NCBI GenBank assembly: GCA_022984795.1
Contig: JALIHJ010000011.1
Location: 248,001-312,000, forward strand
Length of the DNA stretch: 64,000 nt
Direction: 5' to 3'
Origin: Fabrea salina
Lineage: Eukaryota > Ciliophora > Heterotrichea > Heterotrichida > Fabreidae
A model generated the notes under the pieces. The model was not told the origin of the DNA, did not search any database, and saw only the letters and a list, made by a program, of their open reading frames with translations. The first letter of the stretch is position 1; each line of letters opens with the position of its first letter. This document shows positions 48,726 to 57,117 of this stretch, one piece after another. The position numbers were made by a program, and so were the translations under genes.

Positions 48726-49865
48726 ATGGTTGAAAGAGCAAGTGGAATAGAAACCAATTGGAAAGGAAGTCCTCTGAACTCCTACAGAGAAGTAGTTAGA
48801 GACCAAATGCTTTTAAAAGAAATACCTGAAAAGGAAATTGACTCCCCACTTGAGACAGTCAGGTTTGGATTGCCCATCATACTTTCTGAGTCAAGTGTTA
48901 AAATCCAAGCACCCACAGGCACTGGCAAAACTCCTTTATTGCTTCTTGGAGTTGTTCTGCAACTCAGACCTGATCTGGAAAGTACCCAGTTCATCCTTAT
49001 TCAACATAGAAAGTACTTAGTTACTGAACTCTACAAAGACTTAAAAGAATGGACTTCCCACCTAGACATTAGAATTGCAATATGCACAGGTGACCAGGAG
49101 TACGGACAGTGCAGAAGAGAAGTAAGGGGAGCACATATAGTTGTTGGAACATTTGCAAGGATTTACAACATGATGAAGAAAAACTTCATCAACACTCAGA
49201 ACCTAAAAGTGTTTTGTGTGGACTCGCCCAGTGTGTGTTTCTGTGTTGACTACTCCCTTGATGTGCTTAGTAGTTTGTTTAACCGCAACACTAAGTTTTG
49301 GTGGTTTGGAATAAATGAAGAGTCCTTTGAAGAAGAAGCAATGAGGACTCTGAGTCCTGAGTACTACTACGTCAAACTAAACACTTTGGAAGAGTTCCTC
49401 AATAAAACTTCCCACTCTGTGATCGAAGTGGACTCCTTAGAACAAAAACTAGAGGTTACTAAGTCTTTGTGCTACAAGAACTCCAAGCCTAAAATTATTT
49501 TTTGCAACGAAGAAACAATTGAGGAGGTTTCTGATAGCTTGTCTGAAGAACTAGCAGTAGTTCAGATAACTAAAAGACTCATGGGGGAAAAACCCAACAC
49601 CCTTCTAAAGCTCTTTGAAGACGGCCGGGCTAAAATAGTTGTTCTTCCAGGAGTTCAGTACTTTGCAAGGAAACTCAACTGCAAGCAAGTAGTAGAAGTA
49701 ATTAACTTCGACTTTCCAAGTGACGTTGAAAACTACATCATGAGGATCAGAAGGAACTCCTACGTCAACGGGGACAAAATCATAAACTTGGTAGCTAACC
49801 AAGAAGAAAGGCTAATTGTTGAAGAAATCCAAAGTACTTATAGCACTCGCTTTAAATTCAAATAA
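48726..49865 (+). CDS. eIF4A-like DEAD-box pseudohelicase
   Basis: 379 aa collinear with eIF4A. Motif I is intact (APTGTGKT, 62-69) and motif Ib is recognisable (VVGTFARIYNMM). DEAD is DSPS (166-169), SAT in motif III reads GIN, and the arginine-finger motif HRIGRxxR is MRIRRNSY (about 339-346). Thus ATP hydrolysis and unwinding should be lost, while overall fold and perhaps nucleotide binding remain. The C-terminal VINFDFPSDVENYI...EEIQSTYSTRF mirrors the eIF4A end. It may compete with or scaffold true eIF4A, possibly with MA3 proteins. The frame is intact, so it is not a decayed pseudogene. Confidence 0.85.
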   Translation: MVERASGIETNWKGSPLNSYREVVRDQMLLKEIPEKEIDSPLETVRFGLPIILSESSVKIQAPTGTGKTPLLLLGVVLQLRPDLESTQFILIQHRKYLVTELYKDLKEWTSHLDIRIAICTGDQEYGQCRREVRGAHIVVGTFARIYNMMKKNFINTQNLKVFCVDSPSVCFCVDYSLDVLSSLFNRNTKFWWFGINEESFEEEAMRTLSPEYYYVKLNTLEEFLNKTSHSVIEVDSLEQKLEVTKSLCYKNSKPKIIFCNEETIEEVSDSLSEELAVVQITKRLMGEKPNTLLKLFEDGRAKIVVLPGVQYFARKLNCKQVVEVINFDFPSDVENYIMRIRRNSYVNGDKIINLVANQEERLIVEEIQSTYSTRFKFK

Positions 49866-49867
49866 TA

Positions 49868-51603
49868 ATGAATTGGCTCACGGTAGTTCTACTTGTGTGT
49901 GTGATTTTGTTCACTGTGCTGTTGCTTTACAAGTTCGCTTCCAAAAGCACCCAGTGGTGGGTCTTGGTGCTTGTGTTTTTCAGCTGGAACATGGACTTTG
50001 CAGTGATTGTGCTGATTCCTTACGATGTGGAAATGACTCTTAGGGGACTTCAAGACAACTGGTTAGAAACAGCTTGGAAAGTTATGTACTGGACACTTTT
50101 CGTTATGTGTTGGTTCGTGTTGCCAGTGTCCCAGGGGTACTTGATGGGGGGTGAGTTCACTTTCTTCGGAAAGCTTGGAGCAGCCCTTTACCGAAGAATT
50201 AGAACGATTCTTATGATGTCTGCACTGGGTTTAGCTTTCATCATTTACTTGTTTATCCGAGGAACCCTGGACCCCCAAAACGTGCCTGCTTTTCTAGTAG
50301 CAATGAGTAATTGCTGGGGGTTGTTTTTGATAATCATGCTTTTGGGCTATGGCTTAGTGGCTATTCCTAGGTCCGCCTGGAACAACGGCAACATCAAGGC
50401 TACTTTGAATTACTACTACTTTAAAACAGTAGGGATTGACCAGAACCTTAGTGACAATAAGCACGACTTAACTGCAGCTGTTGAAAAAGCCAATGGTTAC
50501 TCCCAGACCATCAAGCAGGACTCCAGTCTCAGAAAGTACATTGATGCTATTTTGGCAAAGTGTCCTGAGTCTATACAGTCAGGCTTAGCCCGCACCAAGT
50601 CTTACCGAGATAAGCAAGACTACGGCCCCGAAACAAAGGAAGCCCTTGTTGAACTACACCAAGAAATCAAAAAACTTGTTTCTGAATTCCACAGGTCAGA
50701 ATGGTATTGGTTAATTAGAGTCGTTGGGAAAGACATCTCAAAACCACTTTTAAAATCCAAGACATTGTTGAACACATAGACAGTCCCAACAAGGTTATTC
50801 ATAGCCAGTTTTGGCCAGTTAAAACAGGCAAGTTCAAGAGGTGCCGGGAAGTGCTTGAGTGGTTTTGGTTCACAAGAGCGAGAGGGTTCCTTTCAAGGAT
50901 ACTAGGGCTGCTGCTGGGGTGCATGAGTATTTTGATAGTGTTGGGGGAAGTTACTTTGTTTGTGTCTTCTCCAATAGGAGTGGTTCCTTTGTTGTTTGAA
51001 GAAGAACACGGTGCTTTCTCCACCCAAGTTCTGTGTTTGGTTCCTTTGCTTTACATACTTTACAGCACTTACATAGCCCTGTTCAGACTCCGTTTGAAGG
51101 GGAAATACGGAATGTACTCCCACAACAACACAGATGCTGCCAACTTAGTTTGGTGTTCCCTTATAATGGCAAGACTGACTCCTCCTTTAGTTTACAACTT
51201 TTTGTTACTTATAAAGGTTGACAACACCAGGTTCAGTAAAGTAATGGGAGTCATAGACATTGTGCCTATACTAGGACAGGACTTTGCAGTGTTCTTTCCT
51301 CTGATTTTGGTGCTTTTTTGCCTCGTGCACATTTTCAACCTGCAGGGCAAGTTAATGAACTGTTTGGGGTTCCCTCAGTTTGTGTTTAGTGAAAACTACA
51401 ACGACGAAAGAGTAAGTGAAGGAAGAGACTTAATCCAAAAAGAAAGGAGTGGAACTGAAAGGTCTGCTGTCTCCCAGGCTTACTCCGTCCACGAACCTGC
51501 TCGAAACCCCGTACAAGAGCATAGTTTCAACCCCTCTACGCAGTCTAGGTACCAACGAATAAGACAAGCTTATTCCCAATACAAGAAACCACTGCTTCCA
51601 TAA
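49868..51603 (+). CDS. LMBR1/LMBRD2-like multi-pass membrane protein
   Basis: 572 aa if exons 49868-50703 and 50721-51603 are joined. Nine or so TM segments are split by a long cytosolic loop. IPYDVEMT in TM2, then LPVSQGYLMGGEFTFFGKL, matches the LMBR1 family (LVPLDVY..., LPLLQSY..GEFT). The loop holds LRKYIDAILAKCPESIQ and LVELHQEIKKLV, as in LMBRD2, after which homology continues only in another frame (RWERHLKTTFKIQDIVEHID). LMBR1-type proteins are endocytic or GPCR-associated membrane proteins. The frame change needs a 17-nt intron or reflects a frameshift; see the separate entry. Confidence 0.82.
50704..50720 (+). other. Candidate 17-nt intron (GTATTGGTTAATTAGAG)
   Basis: Within the LMBR1-like gene the frame must shift by 2 mod 3. 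The only GT-AG element doing so is this one, giving EC-RWERHLK across the junction. The first 15 nt (to TAG, 50718) match the window's intron pattern with A at position 10, but splicing there makes a TGA at the junction and leaves the wrong frame. It starts GTAT, not GTAA like the other eight. Confidence 0.45.
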
Positions 51604-51634
51604 TTAATTAACTTCGCACAAAAGATCCACAAGC

Positions 51635-52405
51635 TTAGAAAAGCTTAATAAAGACTGGCTTGAATCTTTTTTTAGTCGGTTTTTTTGTAAATAGGCCATC
51701 TTCTCTAGGTTCACTTTTTGCTTTGGCAGCTTCTTCAATCAAATGCAACACTTGACCCATCATCGTGTTTTTCTTATCTTTGAAGTGGTTTCTAATTACT
51801 TTCTTCAAACTAACAGAAAGGTTCTTTGCAACTTCAGTCACAGCGTACTCAGCAGTTTGACATCTAGTAGTCATTTCTTTGTATTCACTTTCAGAGAACT
51901 TTAGGGAACTGCTAGAGCCCATCAAACCCAAGTGAATGCATTTGAGAATTCTATAAAGGTTGTTATCCTCCATTAGTTGCCTTTCGGGTAGTTCTTTCCA
52001 GTGATCTAGAATTGACAACTGGACACTTCCGTCAGCGCGGAGTAGATAAAATATAGAAGTAGCAACTAGACTTTTTGGGTTCATAATTCTGAGCTTAGGA
52101 GGATCAATGGGGTAGTTGTCTGGCACATCTATTTTGAACAATTTGCCTTTTATGAGGGCTACTAGTTCATATCCAGATTTCACAACCGTCCCAAGGTTTC
52201 CCACTGAGTTTATGGCTTGTATTTCGTCCTCGATTTTCGTATGAGCCGTCAAGTACCGTGTTTCGTATCTGGAAGAATACTGGGGAAAACACTCAGCTTT
52301 CCTAGGTCTTTTTCTAGGAATACTCAAACTTGATTCCTTCTGGAAAGCCAAGCAGTCTTTTATTGAGTCAGAGGTTCCAAACCAATACTCTACGGTTAAG
52401 TTCAT
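51635..52405 (-). CDS. Inactive E2-like (UBC-fold) paralogue, Cys to Gln
   Basis: 256 aa. UBC core at about 60-190: LFKIDVPDNYPIDPPKLRIMN is the E2 YPxxPP segment. The active-site strand reads DGSVQLSIL where E2s have GxVCLSIL, so Gln129 replaces the catalytic Cys. The opening (MNLTVEYWF) and the C-terminal helix with FKDKK parallel the active neighbour at 52413-53414. Like UEV proteins it may act as a non-catalytic partner or ubiquitin binder. It lies 7 bp after its paralogue on the same strand. Confidence 0.83.
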   Translation of the reverse strand: MNLTVEYWFGTSDSIKDCLAFQKESSLSIPRKRPRKAECFPQYSSRYETRYLTAHTKIEDEIQAINSVGNLGTVVKSGYELVALIKGKLFKIDVPDNYPIDPPKLRIMNPKSLVATSIFYLLRADGSVQLSILDHWKELPERQLMEDNNLYRILKCIHLGLMGSSSSLKFSESEYKEMTTRCQTAEYAVTEVAKNLSVSLKKVIRNHFKDKKNTMMGQVLHLIEEAAKAKSEPREDGLFTKKPTKKRFKPVFIKLF

Positions 52406-52412
52406 TAATTTA

Positions 52413-53414
52413 TTAATTAATTTCCGACAAAAGATCTATAAGGTCAGTAACGGTATCCATGAAGGCAGTTTTGGGGCCTTGTCTAGCCAATTCGTTTGCA
52501 GTGCGTCTGTTCTGGAACACTACGTTGGGGTTGAACTGGTCAGCCTCTTCTACGTAAGATAACACTTGAGTTATTATCTCTTCTTTTTTATTTTTAAAGT
52601 GAGCTTTGATTACTTCCTTAAACTCTTCAGGGGGATTCCTAAGCATATTAACCATAGCATACTTGATTGTTCCGTACTTAACAATCGTTTGGTAGGCCTT
52701 GTTTTCAGGACATTCTGGACTCATAGTTTCGAATGAAGGTTCCTTTTGCACGATGTTGGAGTCCATCACAAGAGACTGAATAGACACCAGCAGTCCAGCA
52801 AGGTTTCTAGTGGTTGGGTTCCACCTTTCCTCAGAAGAGCCTTCCCAGGTGTTCAGTATCGACAAACAAACAGTTCCGTTCACGTACAGGTTGGGATTGA
52901 ACCTCATAATCCCTCCTGTGTTGGTGAGTTTGAGTTTAGGGGGACTCATGGGGTAGTCATCGGGTAACTTTATGCTGAAGTGAAACAACCCGTTTTGGTA
53001 AGGAGTTCCCAGAGTGCCCGTTAAAATAGCCTGCAGTTCCTGGATGTTGGATTCATTCATTTTGACAAAGATTGCAGCATTTTCGTGGCAGGGCAAGTTT
53101 TTGCTGAGGTTCCTGATTTCTTGGTTAATCCTTTTAGTAAAAATAGGGTTCATAGGTGGGTTTCCAAGATTCCCTGAGTAGTAGGAAAAGGTATGCTTGC
53201 GCATCTGCTTTTCGTAGGAGTTTTCTTCCCTGGGTCTTTTCGTAGGAAGTTCTGGAGTTCCTTGGATTTCTAGGTATATTTTGTCCAGCAGTGTTTTAGA
53301 GTTTTCTTCTCTGGGTCTTCTAGCAACTTCTGGAGTTCTTTGGGGCTTCATGTATTTGTTGCCCTGGAGCTCTCCGGAGTTTTCGAACCAGTAGTCTACC
53401 TCCAAAGTGTTCAT
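52413..53414 (-). CDS. UBE2O/BIRC6-like ubiquitin-conjugating enzyme (E2)
   Basis: 333 aa. UBC domain at about 90-245: YPMSPPKLKLTN, FNPNLYVNGTVCLSILNTWEG with catalytic C183, then ERWNPTTRNLAGLLVSIQSLV. This phrasing (NPNLYxxGxVCLSILxTW) is characteristic of the large E2s UBE2O/BIRC6 and plant UBC23/24, here as a small stand-alone form. The N-terminal 85 residues hold a duplicated short motif (TPEV..RPREENS and TPEL..RPREENS). Tandem with the Cys-less paralogue. Starts 12 bp from the divergent B-box gene. Confidence 0.92.
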   Translation of the reverse strand: MNTLEVDYWFENSGELQGNKYMKPQRTPEVARRPREENSKTLLDKIYLEIQGTPELPTKRPREENSYEKQMRKHTFSYYSGNLGNPPMNPIFTKRINQEIRNLSKNLPCHENAAIFVKMNESNIQELQAILTGTLGTPYQNGLFHFSIKLPDDYPMSPPKLKLTNTGGIMRFNPNLYVNGTVCLSILNTWEGSSEERWNPTTRNLAGLLVSIQSLVMDSNIVQKEPSFETMSPECPENKAYQTIVKYGTIKYAMVNMLRNPPEEFKEVIKAHFKNKKEEIITQVLSYVEEADQFNPNVVFQNRRTANELARQGPKTAFMDTVTDLIDLLSEIN

Positions 53415-53426
53415 TTATACCTAAAT

Positions 53427-54464
53427 ATGAGTGAAAAGCCTAAAAACAAAAAACAGAAGTCAGACAGGTCCAACTCTGGCTCACCTAAGTCCAGGAAGTC
53501 AAGCACAGGATCTAAAAAGTCCAGAAAGTCAAGTCCTAGTTCTCCAGTTCCAAAAGAAAAACCCCAAGAAGTCACTGCGTCTGTCAACAACTGCTTTGCT
53601 CACTCGAAACCCTTCAGCTACTACAACGAACTCAAAGAAGAACCCCTTTGCGAGGATTGTGTTAAGTCACCCCAGCAGTCGTCCTTCCAGAACAAAGTAC
53701 TCCCTATAGAACACGCTTACAGAAACCGCCTTTCCTCAATTTACCAACTTTTGAATTCAAAGCTGATTCCCAAAAGAGAGTTCCTCAAAGCCCAAATGAG
53801 GAAAACTGAATTCGCACTTGAAGACTTCAACAGGACCAAGCAAGCCATAGAAAGAGACATCAAAAGCGAATTTTGCGCAATGAACGAAAGACTCAACGCA
53901 GCCCACGGCTCCAAAGTAGCTCTGCTCACTCACAGCATTAAAGGCATCAAAGAAGACTTAGTCCGCATTAACGAAGTTTCTGAAAAACTCGAAAAGTCTG
54001 GAGAAGACATGGTGGGGTTCATGGTTAACTTTAGGCAACTGGAGGAGTCACTGGACTTGTGTCTGAACAAGCCTGTAGGAGGAGACACAGGGGTCTCTCC
54101 TCAAGACCTGCCTCGCGAACTAGAAGAAGTCAGAACCATCCTTGAGAACTACTCTGCTCTGGAAGGACTCAACGCCTGCAAAAACCAAATCATTTGGAAA
54201 CTCCTTTCCCGAACCTCCAAGGATACTCCCCTTGAGGAACCTGCCCAAAAAGAAATAGCAGAGTGGGCTAAGTTAACTGGCAACTACGCCAAACAACTCT
54301 TCAAGTATCAAATGGTGTGTGACTTCTGTGGAGTTACTTTGGACGAAAAAAGTGTTAACACAGAGTGCCTGCGCAACACACAGTTTAGTTACTTCTACAA
54401 GAACCTTTCTGCTCCAGAAGAAGCCAAAAAAACTGGAAGGCACTACTTTCTTAAGCAAACTTAA
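53427..54464 (+). CDS. B-box zinc-finger/coiled-coil (TRIM-like) protein
   Basis: 345 aa from the ATG at 53427 (MSEKPKNKKQKSD); the open frame upstream overlaps the divergent E2 gene and is discarded. A Lys/Ser/Pro-rich start (repeats of SRKSS/KSRKS) precedes a B-box (about 55-80: CFAHSKPFSYYNELKEEPLCEDC) and a helical coiled coil (about 85-250). Near the C-terminus CDFCGVTLDEK is a possible half zinc site. No RING, so ligase activity is not predicted. B-box plus coiled coil usually mediates self-assembly. Confidence 0.8.
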   Translation: MSEKPKNKKQKSDRSNSGSPKSRKSSTGSKKSRKSSPSSPVPKEKPQEVTASVNNCFAHSKPFSYYNELKEEPLCEDCVKSPQQSSFQNKVLPIEHAYRNRLSSIYQLLNSKLIPKREFLKAQMRKTEFALEDFNRTKQAIERDIKSEFCAMNERLNAAHGSKVALLTHSIKGIKEDLVRINEVSEKLEKSGEDMVGFMVNFRQLEESLDLCLNKPVGGDTGVSPQDLPRELEEVRTILENYSALEGLNACKNQIIWKLLSRTSKDTPLEEPAQKEIAEWAKLTGNYAKQLFKYQMVCDFCGVTLDEKSVNTECLRNTQFSYFYKNLSAPEEAKKTGRHYFLKQT

Positions 54465-54465
54465 A

Positions 54466-54774
54466 TTAGTAAATATCATTCTTTTCGAAAACAGAAAGTT
54501 GCCAAAACTTAACTTGTGCAGAACAAACACTCCAAAGTTTCATTTCAACTGGGTACACCAGTCCTCCAACCAGAGAAACTGGAAGAACTACTGAGTAGAA
54601 CTTCTTCCAGTGGTTGATTCTAGCAACCTGGTCTGAGTTGTGCTTTATAAGTCCCTGGGCCAGCCACACAGAACTCAGAGCCACTCCCGTTAAAAAGTAA
54701 GTTCTGTAGTTGACTGAAAAACTAGGTTCTAGGGCTTGTTGTTTCTTGGGCAACTCTCTTTGCAAGTACTCCAT
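54466..54774 (-). CDS. Small membrane protein, unknown (102 aa)
   Basis: Two hydrophobic segments (about 24-42, TYFLTGVALSSVWLAQGLI; and about 60-75, FYSVVLPVSLVGGLVYPV) separated by a basic loop (HNSDQVARINHWKK). Hydrophilic N-terminus, aromatic end. This hairpin topology is common among small mitochondrial or ER proteins, but no family is recognised. Ends 2 bp from the convergent B-box gene's stop. Confidence 0.62.
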   Translation of the reverse strand: MEYLQRELPKKQQALEPSFSVNYRTYFLTGVALSSVWLAQGLIKHNSDQVARINHWKKFYSVVLPVSLVGGLVYPVEMKLWSVCSAQVKFWQLSVFEKNDIY

Positions 54775-54780
54775 AATATA

Positions 54781-55275
54781 ATGGGGAACTACTGCATGTC
54801 TAAAGAAAACAGCCCCAGAAGCATTCCTTCAGAAGGTTCCCTTTCGCTCCAAGTTTTTTCTCTGCAAAAGCCCAAACTACTTTCACCCAAACTTAAAAAC
54901 ATTTCTTTTTGTGATTCAAAGTCTTTTGACAAAATCCGTGTCAGGAACCCTGAACCCCCACTGGACCCTGAGTCGAGTTCTAGAAACTACTCCAGCAGTT
55001 TTAGTTCGTCTGAGATTTCAGTGCTTTTGAACAAAGCTGAAGAACGCCTTAACTCCACTTGTGACTTGTCACTCCAAAACAGCGAGTCGTTAGGACCTAC
55101 TGAACACTGCTTTGAAAAGTCTGAAGTTCCTCCTACTCCACACAAAAAACCCCTGCATCCCAAAATTAAGTACAGAAAAGAGATTCCCCAAGTCAAACAG
55201 AACTTAAGGAAAAAACTGCTAACGCGGTTTAAAACCCACAACAAGTGTGAAGCTATTACTTCTTTTTACCACTAA
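54781..55275 (+). CDS. Hypothetical protein with N-myristoylation/palmitoylation signal
   Basis: 164 aa from the ATG at 54781. The upstream part of the frame overlaps the divergent gene. The N-terminus MGNYCMSKENS has Gly2, Cys5 and Ser7, the dual-acylation pattern of many signalling proteins (MGNxC..S). The rest is Ser/Lys/Pro-rich and disordered, with a central NYSSSFSSSEISVLLNKAEERL patch and a basic end. Probably membrane-associated through its lipidated N-terminus. Function unknown. Confidence 0.68.
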   Translation: MGNYCMSKENSPRSIPSEGSLSLQVFSLQKPKLLSPKLKNISFCDSKSFDKIRVRNPEPPLDPESSSRNYSSSFSSSEISVLLNKAEERLNSTCDLSLQNSESLGPTEHCFEKSEVPPTPHKKPLHPKIKYRKEIPQVKQNLRKKLLTRFKTHNKCEAITSFYH

Positions 55276-55331
55276 TTAACTAATGTACACTTGCCTGATT
55301 CTAAACATATTTACCAATGGCTATAATCTAA

Positions 55332-56237
55332 ATGGCGTCTACTGAAGTCACAATATCGGCGGGACAAGGGCTATCCAGACAGATCAGTGAGGTAGCAAGA
55401 CTGCTTGAAACTCACAAAGAAGCAACTATTTCAGCAATCAACCTTGCAATACCCTCAGCAGTGAACCTTGTAGAGTTGGTAAAGCACAAAATCAAAGGCT
55501 TGCACCAAGTTAACAAGTTCGAAAGAGTTGCAGACTCGAACAAAACAAGAGTCGTTATCAAACTAAGCCTCAAAGCCCTTGACTCATCCGACAAGGGATA
55601 TCAAGCCCCCATTCCCGACTCCCAAGTTACAGAGACTCCTCTTAAAGAAATGAAGTTGCCTCCCCGCACCGAGTCCAGACGACCCGCTCCTAGAGGCACC
55701 AGAAGAGGCGGCTTCAGTTCTTCGCGTGGAGTTAGAGGCCGCGGCCGTCCTATGAGGGGAGGTGGCCGAGCTCCTAGATCAACTAGACCAGGGGAACCAG
55801 AAGCTAGCAAGTACGTGAGAGCTCCTAAGCAGTCCTCCGAAGCCAACGCCCAACCTAACGAAGTGCTGATTAACGCCAAAGGTAGAGTGCGCGAGTTCGT
55901 GAAAGCTGCTCTGCTCAACTTCAAAAAGAGCAACATGAAAACAGTTGTGTTGAAGGCTTCAGGAACAACAATCCCGAAAGCAGTGGCTGCAGCAGAACAA
56001 ATCAAAACTTACGAACCTGGTCTGCACCAAATCAACTGTATCCAAAAACGAGTAGTGAAGGACGTTTTCAAACCAATTGAAGAAGGCCTTGACGATGTTG
56101 TAATTGAAAGAAACCTTGAAGGAGTTGAAATCACCCTAAGTAAGGACCCCCTTGACACCAAGAACCCTGGGTTCCAGCCCCCAATCTCCTCCGATAAAGT
56201 CCAGGACATTTCTGTAGAGGACGTTTTAAAATTCTAG
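55332..56237 (+). CDS. Double Alba-domain RGG-box protein
   Basis: 301 aa. Alba-like domain 1 is about 10-95 (EATISAINLAIPSAVNLVELVK...RVVIKLSLKALD) and domain 2 about 178-275 (VLINAKGRVREFVKAALLNFKKSNMKTVVLKASGTTIPKAV, more canonical). The linker (about 115-160) is Arg/Gly-rich (RRGGFSSSRGVRGRGRPMRGGGR). Alba proteins bind RNA or DNA (RNase P/MRP subunits Rpp20/25, mRNA regulators in protists). Two domains in one chain around an RGG box suggests an intramolecular pseudo-dimer on RNA. Confidence 0.87.
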   Translation: MASTEVTISAGQGLSRQISEVARLLETHKEATISAINLAIPSAVNLVELVKHKIKGLHQVNKFERVADSNKTRVVIKLSLKALDSSDKGYQAPIPDSQVTETPLKEMKLPPRTESRRPAPRGTRRGGFSSSRGVRGRGRPMRGGGRAPRSTRPGEPEASKYVRAPKQSSEANAQPNEVLINAKGRVREFVKAALLNFKKSNMKTVVLKASGTTIPKAVAAAEQIKTYEPGLHQINCIQKRVVKDVFKPIEEGLDDVVIERNLEGVEITLSKDPLDTKNPGFQPPISSDKVQDISVEDVLKF

Positions 56238-56252
56238 TTAACTACATGAATC

Positions 56253-57041
56253 TTAATACTTGATGTAGAGTCTTTCTATGCTTTCTAAGGAAGGCTGCTC
56301 TTCTGGAGGCTGCAGAGCTGGAACAGAAGGCGTTTCTACATGGAGTTGGTTCAAATCCAAAAGCAAAGACTCGCAGACAGAAGCTAGTTGTGGAGTAGGA
56401 CTTTGGTAAGAAATCCTGGGTGCTCTGGGCATTTCTAGTTGTGGAATGCTTATTCTGGTTCTGCTCAAGTTCAGTATTTGTTCTCTCTGAGCAATCGACT
56501 CTAAGAACCTAAAATCCTGGTTGAGGAGGTTCTCGAAGTCTATTCTGGGGACTCTCATAGTGGGTAAACTCAACATCCTGGGAGTTGCGAACTCTTCAAA
56601 GTGCTTTGTACTTTCGAAGTACTTTGCTAGCAGTGCTAGTTGGAAACTTAAGTTCTGTGCGTTTCTAATCAAAACTTTGTCCCTCAAAACAAACTGGGTG
56701 ATTTCTCGCATTGCATCAAGTCCTTCGGACCGGTACTCAGGCGATTGCATAGTTTCAATCATAAGTTTAAGTACAGCGTCTTCGGCTTTTTCAGTTCTGA
56801 GCACAGAAGCCAAGAAGTCAAGGGTTTTGTCTCTAGAGTTAGGGTCTTCCAGCAGTCTTTGGAGGAGTTTTTTGAACAACTCGTAAACTTCCTCCTCAAC
56901 TTCTGGATCCTGCAGGGCTTCTACTGTAGAGTCTACTAAAAGTTTAGTCAACTGTGTTTCTAGGAACTTCACTGCAAAGAACGAAGACCCAACTAGCACT
57001 CCTGTAGACACTGCCAATCTCAATCCCTGCTTCAGATACAT
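56253..57041 (-). CDS. Hypothetical protein with N-terminal membrane anchor
   Basis: 262 aa. A hydrophobic segment (about 8-26, RLAVSTGVLVGSSFFAVKFL) with basic flanks could be a signal anchor or mitochondrial presequence-plus-TM. Then helical sequence (VEEEVYELFKKLLQRLLED..., about 35-130), and a Pro/Leu-rich C-terminal part with repeated short motifs (RMLSLPTMRVPRI, RISIPQLEMPRAPRI). No family recognised. Confidence 0.65.
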   Translation of the reverse strand: MYLKQGLRLAVSTGVLVGSSFFAVKFLETQLTKLLVDSTVEALQDPEVEEEVYELFKKLLQRLLEDPNSRDKTLDFLASVLRTEKAEDAVLKLMIETMQSPEYRSEGLDAMREITQFVLRDKVLIRNAQNLSFQLALLAKYFESTKHFEEFATPRMLSLPTMRVPRIDFENLLNQDFRFLESIAQREQILNLSRTRISIPQLEMPRAPRISYQSPTPQLASVCESLLLDLNQLHVETPSVPALQPPEEQPSLESIERLYIKY

Positions 57042-57117
57042 TTCTATCGTGCATTTTAGTATGGCTCAAAACACAACTACTACTTCTTAAAGTCCTAGCA
57101 GTTCTATTCAGTTTATA

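Noticed and set aside
53340-53426. Upstream extension of the B-box protein
   Set aside because: It runs antisense through the start of the E2 gene; MSEKPK at 53427 sits in a normal start context.
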